DNA of 35,237 nucleotides, taken from the IMG/VR virus record IMGVR_UViG_3300033149_005356, positions 1 to 35,237 of that record. One strand, given 5' to 3'. The stretch is from a virus. The position numbers were made by a program, and so were the translations under genes. Shown one piece after another: positions 30,509-35,237 of the stretch; the stretch's first letter is position 1; each line of letters opens with the position of its first letter. Below the pieces are notes generated by a model, which searched no databases, had not been told where the DNA came from, and was given only the letters and a program-made list of their open reading frames with translations.

Positions 30509-31435
30509 TTAGAAAATCTCATCAACGAGACGGCAGATATAAATCTCGTCGATTTTTTCTTCTTTCTCCGCCCGCAGGCGATTTATCAAATCCATCATAT
30601 AGGCAACGTCGACGCCGATCAGCTGATCTTCCAGAATCGAGATATCGAGGAGATTCATTTGACTGATTTGAAGCGCGATCTTCAAAATCTGTCCCGCGTT
30701 TATCGTCCATCCTTTCTTGATGAATTTTCTCATCCTGAACAATGAGCAGAGAGGATATAATGATCCCGAATATCTCAGCTCTTTCGTCAAGATCGATTCC
30801 AACGCCGCTTTCGGCAAAACCAACTCCCCGTCCCAAGATTTCCAATAGCAGGTGCAGTGAATAAAATCAAAATTCTTGTGAATCTCTTCCGCCTCACCAT
30901 AGAATCGCGTTATCAATTGAAAATTATCCGAAAGAGAGATCGCATTCGAGCTCAGAAAGATCGGCAAATATTTTCCCTTCAATTCTTTATGGAGGCGGCC
31001 GGCTCTAAACGCGCCCTCAATAAATTCCTCTTGTTCAGGCGATCCAGGTTCCAGGGATTCGAAATACTGATAATTGTCCGACTTCGTAGCAGAAGCAATG
31101 CCTGCGGATTTTATCACGATCCGAATTCTTCCCTCTTCTCCCTCCATGGCGTGAATATCCGCAACGCGGCCGCCTCCTTCAAATCTCAAATCTTTATTAT
31201 TTTCCTTGAATAATGAGACATAATATTTCGCCACCGCCAGCGCGGTTTCTTTCGTCCGAAAATAGACGTCGAAATCCGAGACCTTCGTTCCCTGAAGCAT
31301 CGAAACGATCGATCCTCCGGAAATAATGGAATTCTCTCGAATCAGCTTCCTTAATTTTCGCTTTTTTCTAGGAATTGAATCATGCCAAGCGTCGAACTCA
31401 CGACGCAAAATCCTTCGAATCGTCTTGATCTTCAT
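30509..31435 (-). CDS. Nucleotidyltransferase-like protein
   Basis: A 308-residue protein has the polymerase-beta-type signature G40-G41-S42 ... D54-F-D56-V-Y-F-R. The first two acidic residues of the metal site are visible; a third is not certain. G-G-S followed by D-x-D is typical of enzymes that add nucleotides to RNA, proteins or small molecules. AAGGAG precedes the ATG, inside the last codons of the preceding methyltransferase-like gene (38-nt overlap). The rest of the protein is unfamiliar, with a helix-rich C-terminus. It may modify a host or phage target, or take part in RNA repair. Confidence 0.75.
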   Translation of the reverse strand: MKIKTIRRILRREFDAWHDSIPRKKRKLRKLIRENSIISGGSIVSMLQGTKVSDFDVYFRTKETALAVAKYYVSLFKENNKDLRFEGGGRVADIHAMEGEEGRIRIVIKSAGIASATKSDNYQYFESLEPGSPEQEEFIEGAFRAGRLHKELKGKYLPIFLSSNAISLSDNFQLITRFYGEAEEIHKNFDFIHCTCYWKSWDGELVLPKAALESILTKELRYSGSLYPLCSLFRMRKFIKKGWTINAGQILKIALQISQMNLLDISILEDQLIGVDVAYMMDLINRLRAEKEEKIDEIYICRLVDEIF

Positions 31436-32090
31436 TCCCTATTTCTCCTTTTCGGGGATTTCGATTTTTTTTATAATAACCGATTAGAAGTCTATCATAA
31501 ATGCCATTCCAGGAAGGAAAAGAAAATCGAGGATGCGGCTCAATCCTCTCAAACTTCGTAAAAAATTCTATGGGGGCATTGCAGCCACCAATCTCTCCTA
31601 TATAAACGATGGGCTTTTTGTCGCCCCATTTCCCACAGGCTTTGAAAATCGTATAATCATTAAATGGAGGCCAAGAAATGAGAAGAATCTCGGCCTTCCT
31701 ATATTTTTCAACAGCGCCGACAGCATCTAGCTTTTCAATAGGAAATACGGGCTCATACCCTTTATATTTCTTCTTCTTTCGAGCGATTGACCAAGAAAAA
31801 TCATCCGTTGGAATAATATCAACTCCATGATGATTCAACGCTTTTGCGATCCATCCCGCGCCCGCCATAATTTCTAGGACTTTTCTCTTTCTTATCCATT
31901 CGGCCAATTCCCCGGTCCATCTCAAATCGACGATGGCCCACATCCCGCGATTCACGCACTCGATTCTGGCCTTGACGCCCTGCATGAATAAATTATGATC
32001 ACGCCAAGAGTCGTGGTTGAGAAGATGCGCCGGCGATCGGGGAGGAATTTCCTTCCTTTTTACATAAGAGAGATATTCTTTAATATTCAT
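31398..32090 (-). CDS. SAM methyltransferase-like protein
   Basis: A 230-residue protein starts MNIKEYLSYVKRKEIPP. A SAM-binding motif V-L-E-I-M-A-G-A-G-W-I-A-K-A-L (about residues 70-84) is followed by an acidic position (I-I-P-T-D-D-F). The motif L-L-I-S-W-P-P-F-N-D near 137-146 resembles the S/D/N-PP-Y/F motif of N-methyltransferases that act on adenine or glutamine amino groups. The ATG overlaps the preceding phosphoesterase by 11 nt, without a clear ribosome site; an ATG eight codons earlier is also in frame. The substrate could be DNA, RNA or a protein. Confidence 0.72.
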   Translation of the reverse strand: MNIKEYLSYVKRKEIPPRSPAHLLNHDSWRDHNLFMQGVKARIECVNRGMWAIVDLRWTGELAEWIRKRKVLEIMAGAGWIAKALNHHGVDIIPTDDFSWSIARKKKKYKGYEPVFPIEKLDAVGAVEKYRKAEILLISWPPFNDYTIFKACGKWGDKKPIVYIGEIGGCNAPIEFFTKFERIEPHPRFSFPSWNGIYDRLLIGYYKKNRNPRKGEIGNEDQDDSKDFAS

Positions 32091-32619
32091 CGTAATAGGA
32101 ACCGACAAAATCAAAATTATGCGGCCTCCTCTTCATCTTTGATTTTATATCAAGCCAACTCAAAGGATAAAAATCATGCACATCAACGCCAACATCGAGA
32201 GATTTTCCAATAGGCTCCAATTTTCCGTGAGAATGCCCGAATAAATGCCAAGAGCCATAATAAGATTGTGGCCATGTGCGCATACAATAATGAGAAAGAA
32301 CAACATGCTGTTTCTCGTGTTTCAGATTATAATAAAGAGGAAGAATTTTCACAGACTTGATGAAATAATCGGCTCTCAATAGATGAGAATCATGACTTCC
32401 CGGAATGAAATAAATTTTGCCATTCAATTGATTAATAATATCTTCGCAATTCCCAAATCCGAAATCCCCAAGATGAAAAACAACGTCTCCAGGAAGGACA
32501 ACCTCATTCCATCTTCGAATCATTTCCAAATTCATATCATCTTTAGATTTGAACGGCCTTCCGCAATATCGAATTATATTTTCATGATTAAAATGCGTAT
32601 CAGCTGTGAAATAAATCAT
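32080..32619 (-). CDS. Small calcineurin-like metallophosphoesterase
   Basis: A 179-residue enzyme starts MIYFTADTHFNHENIIRYC. Metal-binding motifs follow the family order: D7-T-H9 and H12, G-D-V-V-F-H-L-G-D-F, G-S-H-D (in place of the usual G-N-H-D/E), a later S-H-Y, and G-H-S-H-G. It hydrolyses phosphoesters, possibly cyclic or RNA 2-prime phosphates, but specificity is unknown. The longer frame with GTG at 32715 is rejected because the conserved core starts at this ATG, just after the stop of a small membrane ORF (TTGAATATG). Translation coupling to that ORF is likely. Small phage phosphoesterases of this type are common. Confidence 0.82.
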   Translation of the reverse strand: MIYFTADTHFNHENIIRYCGRPFKSKDDMNLEMIRRWNEVVLPGDVVFHLGDFGFGNCEDIINQLNGKIYFIPGSHDSHLLRADYFIKSVKILPLYYNLKHEKQHVVLSHYCMRTWPQSYYGSWHLFGHSHGKLEPIGKSLDVGVDVHDFYPLSWLDIKSKMKRRPHNFDFVGSYYDEY

Positions 32620-32621
32620 AT

Positions 32622-32711
32622 TCAACCCAGAATAATATATAAAGCCAAAATCAAAAACGCAAAAAACCAAATCCAATTCCAAGGAAGATTCGGAATATTT
32701 AACTTTCTCAT
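32622..32711 (-). CDS. Tiny single-pass membrane protein
   Basis: A 29-codon frame starts MRKLNIPNLPWNWIWFF and continues with a hydrophobic helix (F-A-F-L-I-L-A-L-Y-I-I-L-G). Its stop is followed after 2 nt by the phosphoesterase ATG, and its ATG overlaps the preceding 18-codon frame (ATGA). GGGGG precedes the start. The compact hydrophobic segment after an N-terminal basic tip fits a real tiny membrane protein, although size alone leaves doubt. Confidence 0.5.
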   Translation of the reverse strand: MRKLNIPNLPWNWIWFFAFLILALYIILG

Positions 32712-32764
32712 ACACCCCCTTCTTTAAATAAATCCTTAAAAAGAGTAATCGGCTCTTTTATCAT
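32708..32764 (-). CDS. 18-codon upstream ORF of the membrane/phosphoesterase unit
   Basis: MIKEPITLFKDLFKEGGV, with GGGAGAGAG before the ATG and an ATGA overlap with the next tiny gene. It could be a leader peptide for translational coupling. A minus-strand hairpin AAAAGAG/CTCTTTT (32738-32759), followed by T residues, lies inside this frame, so the same DNA may instead be a weak terminator or an attenuator. Confidence 0.38.
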   Translation of the reverse strand: MIKEPITLFKDLFKEGGV

Positions 32765-32844
32765 TCTCTCTCCCTGATAACAAGGCCGTGTAATCGAGTG
32801 TAAGGGGCGAACTCAATGCTAGCAATATAACACCATTAACCAAA

Positions 32845-33204
32845 TTACACGATAAATTTTGCATTATCCTCCAAACGATCTCTAAATCTTTCAGGAATCG
32901 TTCCATTCAGCCAAAGATTTGTCGTCTTGATTCGTCCTCTTTTTTTATCAAAAAATTCGATAATGAATTTCTTTCCATAATATCCGCGTTGATTGTTAGG
33001 AGTAGATGGGCTCTCTTCTCCTATCCAATAATGACAACCATCAATTCGAACAGCCCGCGGCTCTCCTCTTTCCGCCATTCGGACCTTCTCCATCCAGAAA
33101 TTGCAGGAAAAGCATTCCTTCCGGAATTCCAATTTCCTATTCAACATATCTGAATATTTGAATTCTATCTCCGCCCCACATTCTCGGCACTTAATCTTCT
33201 TCAT
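32845..33204 (-). CDS. Zinc-binding hypothetical protein
   Basis: A 119-residue protein starts MKKIKCRECGAEIEF. A zinc ribbon is formed by C6-x2-C9 and C32-x2-C35 (C-F-S-C-N-F-W). The rest contains H-Y-W-I-G-E-E near 58-64 and a K-K-F-I-I-E-F-F-D strand, then basic R-G-R-I-K-T-T. Such fusions are often small nucleic-acid-binding phage proteins. The stop is followed by a 120-nt gap that holds an 8-bp inverted repeat (32787-32794 with 32844-32851). Confidence 0.75.
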   Translation of the reverse strand: MKKIKCRECGAEIEFKYSDMLNRKLEFRKECFSCNFWMEKVRMAERGEPRAVRIDGCHYWIGEESPSTPNNQRGYYGKKFIIEFFDKKRGRIKTTNLWLNGTIPERFRDRLEDNAKFIV

Positions 33205-33214
33205 TTGCCTCTTT

Positions 33215-33499
33215 TCATATCATAATAACACGATTGGATTTTAGAAGTTCGACACAAGATGAAAGCTCCTCCTCATCAATTGTTCCATCTAGCCGTAGGC
33301 ACTGCCATCTGAGAAAATGAACGATGGCCTCTTTCCGAACCATCTTTCCTTTTTCGAAATCAGGCAACGCCAAACCTTCTAGGGGCGCCATCAATTCGAA
33401 TATCTGATCCATATATCGCTCTGGAGGAAGAGAAGAATCAACATAGGATTTTCCTTGTCTCAGATCATCGATGATGGATTGAATTTCATATTTCGTCAT
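33215..33499 (-). CDS. Hypothetical helical protein
   Basis: A 94-residue protein starts MTKYEIQSIIDDLRQGK. It is mostly helical, with I-V-H-F-L-R-W-Q-C-L-R-L-D-G-T-I-D-E-E-E-L (about 59-79), a short beta-like end and no clear catalytic or binding motif. GAGG is found about 8-10 nt before the ATG. It ends 10 nt before the zinc-binding gene. No family recognised. Confidence 0.75.
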   Translation of the reverse strand: MTKYEIQSIIDDLRQGKSYVDSSLPPERYMDQIFELMAPLEGLALPDFEKGKMVRKEAIVHFLRWQCLRLDGTIDEEELSSCVELLKSNRVIMI

Positions 33500-33544
33500 T
33501 TTATCATCCTCTTCCTTTCAATATCCATCCCATAATCTTCGCTT

Positions 33545-33979
33545 TCATTTATAACAAACGTCGCCTCTACGATCAATTCTTTTTGCTCTGAAATATCCCC
33601 GTCTTCGAAGACGCCCCAACCACGATAAAAGGAAAATATTCATTTCTCGAATCTCCCGCTCATCATATGAATTGCCGTCTTTGGCCGATTCATAAACATC
33701 GCTGTAGTCGTCCCGATACGTCACCGCTTCTGCTTCTTCCTTTTCCATATTGATTCGAATTTCCATGTCAGGATCAGCCATCAGCTCATCATTTCGAACG
33801 GTAATATGAGTCATTGCGATCCGATGCCATCCATTTCTTTCCCCTCTTATCCACGTCTGATCAAACATCCGCAGGTCCGCGTAAGGGGGGCACTTGATCC
33901 TCAGATAACCAGAACCCCGAAAGAAAGATGCAAGACCCCCGGTCAGCGCGTTAAGCTGACGATAAATTTCCTTTTTCAT
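33545..33979 (-). CDS. DUF6908-like hypothetical protein (tentative)
   Basis: A 144-residue protein starts MKKEIYRQLNALTGGL. Residues ~50-75 contain W-H-R-I-A-M-T-H-I-T-V-R-N-D-E-L-M-A-D-P, followed by D-M-E-I-R-I. The pattern I-x-x-x-H-x-x-x-x-N-x-x-x-M-A-D-P-x-M-E resembles the DUF6908 family found in phages and plasmids; this assignment is from memory and is tentative. The ATG follows AAGGAAGGAG closely; an earlier in-frame ATG lacks a ribosome site. A basic C-terminus (R-L-R-R-R-G-Y-F-R-A-K-R) may bind nucleic acid. Confidence 0.7.
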   Translation of the reverse strand: MKKEIYRQLNALTGGLASFFRGSGYLRIKCPPYADLRMFDQTWIRGERNGWHRIAMTHITVRNDELMADPDMEIRINMEKEEAEAVTYRDDYSDVYESAKDGNSYDEREIREMNIFLLSWLGRLRRRGYFRAKRIDRRGDVCYK

Positions 33980-34220
33980 CTCCTTCCTTCCATTTCTCAT
34001 TTATTTCTTTAAGTTTCCGTTCACAATGCTCCAAAGCACGATTTTTGGCTTTTTCATATTCCAACTCATTAGTAAATCCAGAAAGAAGAAAAAACGAACG
34101 TCTTGGATATTGAATCTCCGCATGATATCTCCAACCTTTAAAATTTCCCATATACGTGCTCGATCTGATTATTAATTTAACCATTTCTCCGGCAATGGTC
34201 TTTGTTATTTGTTTTCTCAT
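33951..34220 (-). CDS. Small basic hypothetical protein
   Basis: An 89-residue protein starts MRKQITKTIAGEMVKLI. It has a beta-rich start (L-I-I-R-S-S-T-Y, F-K-G-W-R-Y-H-A-E-I-Q-Y) and a helical, charged end (Y-E-K-A-K-N-R-A-L-E-H-C-E-R-K-L-K). It overlaps the preceding gene by 4 nt (ATGA) and the next by 29 nt. An alternative start at M13 exists. No family recognised. Confidence 0.72.
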   Translation of the reverse strand: MRKQITKTIAGEMVKLIIRSSTYMGNFKGWRYHAEIQYPRRSFFLLSGFTNELEYEKAKNRALEHCERKLKEINEKWKEGDEKGNLSSA

Positions 34221-34552
34221 TTTTCTCTTCCTTCTTTCAAATCAATATCCTCAATCCATGCATCAAGAATTCTCGGAATCTTTCCATTCCAGAGGCCGCC
34301 CCACCGTCTGACTGTTCCGTGATCAATATCCCAAACAATTCCTCCTTTAAGCTCTTTTCCGTCTTTCAAATCTTCTAGACGCAAATTAGGTCCCCCACTT
34401 CTCCAGTGATGAAAAGAGACCCCAAGCATTATCCAAGAAGGATTCGGTAGAGGAAATTTGTGCTCCCCATACGTCATAAAATGTCCAAGAGTTTCTTTCT
34501 CCAAAGAAACCCTATAATCCTTTCCTCTATAATGAAAAGCCAGAGTTTTCAT
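34217..34552 (-). CDS. Hypothetical protein, aromatic-rich
   Basis: A 111-residue protein starts MKTLAFHYRGKDYRVSLEK. GGAGG lies 5 nt before the ATG, which overlaps the upstream stop (ATGA). Aromatic and glycine residues are frequent (S-W-I-M-L-G-V-S-F-H-H-W-R-S-G-G-P, then R-R-W-G-G-L-W-N-G-K-I-P-R). The last part (P-R-I-L-D-A-W-I-E-D-I-D) is beta/alpha-like. The start 29 codons earlier is rejected because it lies inside the preceding zinc-binding gene. No family is recognised. Confidence 0.75.
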   Translation of the reverse strand: MKTLAFHYRGKDYRVSLEKETLGHFMTYGEHKFPLPNPSWIMLGVSFHHWRSGGPNLRLEDLKDGKELKGGIVWDIDHGTVRRWGGLWNGKIPRILDAWIEDIDLKEGREK

Positions 34553-34734
34553 TTTTCCTCCAATATTAATTTCTGTCCCCTTCCCAAACCCAAGCCGATG
34601 CCATAAAGATTGAAATGATTCTGGCACATATAAGCCCAATCCCCGAATTTCGTCTTACCATCATAGAGCGCCTCTTTGGAGCAGAAATCACAATTTGGCA
34701 AATGCGGAACCTTTACCTCTTTATGCTTTTCCAT
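34549..34734 (-). CDS. Small zinc-finger protein
   Basis: A 61-residue protein starts MEKHKEVKVPHLPNCDFC. C15-x2-C18 and C37-x2-H40 form a likely zinc site. The pattern C-D-F-C-x-x-x-A-x-Y-D-G-K-T-K-x-G-x-W-A-Y-M-C ... Y-G-I-G-L-G is one I know from small zinc-binding proteins of many tailed phages. GGAGG lies before the ATG. It may bind DNA or a host regulator, but the function is not known. Confidence 0.82.
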   Translation of the reverse strand: MEKHKEVKVPHLPNCDFCSKEALYDGKTKFGDWAYMCQNHFNLYGIGLGLGRGQKLILEEK

Positions 34735-34744
34735 TTCGCCTCCT

Positions 34745-35077
34745 TCATCCTATCTGAAGAATATCTCCTGATTCATCATCAATCCAGCCATGAACTCTCC
34801 GTTCTTTCTTATCTCCAGGAAACCGAACAAGAAAATCATAATATCGATAATTCTCCAGAGGAACAGAATCAGGAGAAGGATGAAACTTGCCGCTCACAAA
34901 GATTCTGTATTCTTTGTAATCGGCCGTCCCGTGGATCGCTCGACAATTCATGCAGACGAAAAGCTCCCTTCCCTCCACGATTCTTGCGGATTTCTCACAT
35001 CCACATCCGGGGCAAGAAACGTCTTCCGCCAGATTCCAGACTTTTTCGGACATCCGCGGTCTGGGCCTTTCTCTCAT
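34745..35077 (-). CDS. Zinc-binding hypothetical protein, first gene of the right-end unit
   Basis: A 110-residue protein starts MRERPRPRMSEKVWNLA. A zinc ribbon is visible at C-P-G-C-G-C (about residues 22-27) and C-M-N-C (about 42-45). The C-terminal half has a beta-rich R-Y-Y-D-F-L-V-R-F-P segment and D-E-S-G-D-I-L-Q-I-G. AAAGGAG lies 8 nt before this ATG; the longer frame, starting at 35185, would begin upstream of the promoter. It leads the accessory unit driven by that promoter. Confidence 0.76.
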   Translation of the reverse strand: MRERPRPRMSEKVWNLAEDVSCPGCGCEKSARIVEGRELFVCMNCRAIHGTADYKEYRIFVSGKFHPSPDSVPLENYRYYDFLVRFPGDKKERRVHGWIDDESGDILQIG

Positions 35078-35119
35078 TTCTCTCTCCTTTCTCTCTCTTT
35101 CCTTTCTCATTCCAATATA

Positions 35120-35148
35120 ATTATAAAAAATTAAAATATAAAAATCAA
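35120..35148 (-). promoter_or_regulatory. Strong sigma70-type promoter at the right edge
   Basis: On the minus strand TTGATT (35148-35143) and a perfect TATAAT (35125-35120) are separated by exactly 17 nt. The predicted start near 35113 leaves a leader of about 36 nt before the ATG with the good ribosome site at 35077. The upstream sequence is a long A/T tract that could act as an UP element. Confidence 0.8.
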
Positions 35149-35237
35149 GGGTTTTTTCAATTTTTTTTAAAAAAAGTTTTTTCATAACATATTCAAAATG
35201 AATAAGTTAGGTTTTTTGATGAAAAAAATTTCTTGTT
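35149..35237. other. A/T-tract region with a palindrome at the right edge
   Basis: The last 89 bases are poly-A and poly-T tracts (for example TTTTTTTTAAAAAAA) and include TATTCA-AAA-TGAATA, a perfect 6-3-6 inverted repeat at 35190-35204. It could be a regulator operator or an upstream control region for the nearby promoter. A plus-strand ATG at 35219 starts a frame that leaves the window, but only six codons are visible. Confidence 0.45.

Noticed and set aside
31398-32114. Assigning the methyltransferase-like gene as a DNA adenine methyltransferase
   Set aside because: The S-W-P-P-F motif is only similar to the catalytic motif, and no target-recognition region is visible. The general call is kept.
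32738-32759. Hairpin AAAAGAG/CTCTTTT with T-run as a terminator
   Set aside because: The stem is short and AT-rich and falls inside the 18-codon frame. I describe it as a possible attenuator and do not list it as a separate terminator.

Overview
The window is part of a tailed bacteriophage (or prophage) genome. Nearly every convincing gene lies on the minus strand, in long runs of overlapping ATGA or TAATG junctions. Reading in the direction of transcription (right to left), I recognise small accessory genes, a lysis block, capsid genes, a glycan/modification cassette, neck and tail genes, the tail assembly chaperone pair, a 1568-residue tape measure and distal tail genes. No terminase, portal, tail sheath, integrase, polymerase or tRNA was recognised, so the genome continues on both sides. 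The missing sheath between neck and tube suggests, but does not prove, a siphovirus-like tail. The major capsid protein and prohead protease look most like the T4 gp23/gp21 group. The host cannot be read from the sequence. Coding strands are very purine-rich with many AGA/AGG arginine codons, which is common in thermophiles but is only a weak hint.

Right block (30.3-35.2 kb): a promoter with a TATAAT box at the right edge drives small zinc-binding and hypothetical proteins. These are followed by a small calcineurin-like phosphoesterase, a SAM methyltransferase-like protein and a nucleotidyltransferase. Several genes under 60 residues are added here. At 29.88-30.02 kb there is a gene-free stretch with nested helices closed by a perfect 12-bp stem, a candidate structured RNA. 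Next to it is a promoter with a perfect TATAAT box in front of an N-acetylmuramoyl-L-alanine amidase.

Middle block (22-29.2 kb): amidase, a small HTH-like protein, a composite terminator-like hairpin, a 492-residue metallophosphoesterase with an N-terminal DNA-binding-like segment, several small proteins, and a 549-residue glycoside-hydrolase-like protein. That protein carries cysteine repeats resembling the C-terminal motif of class A penicillin-binding proteins. Then come a spanin-like coiled-coil membrane protein, two small holin-like proteins, and a tail-baseplate-type Ig-like protein.

Capsid block (18.6-21.9 kb): an accessory capsid-region protein, a prohead protease fused to its scaffold, and the major capsid protein, which is followed by a perfect 12-bp hairpin.

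Glycan cassette (9.8-18.5 kb): a GT9 glycosyltransferase, a 913-residue GT9-GT2-GT9 fusion, two methyltransferases, a sulfotransferase, a cupin of the phosphomannose-isomerase type, and two sugar-nucleotide epimerase/reductases, all co-directional and mostly overlapping. It lies inside the virion morphogenesis operon, between the capsid gene and the head-tail connector genes. The simplest reading is that the phage builds and decorates a glycan, possibly on its own capsid or tail.

Tail block (0-9.8 kb): connector-like protein, HK97 gp10-like protein, two tandem related tail-terminator-like proteins, a small basic protein, the tail tube protein followed by a perfect 13-bp hairpin, the two tail assembly chaperone frames joined by a textbook AAATTTA -1 slippery site, the tape measure protein and a distal tail protein. 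The next gene runs off the left edge.
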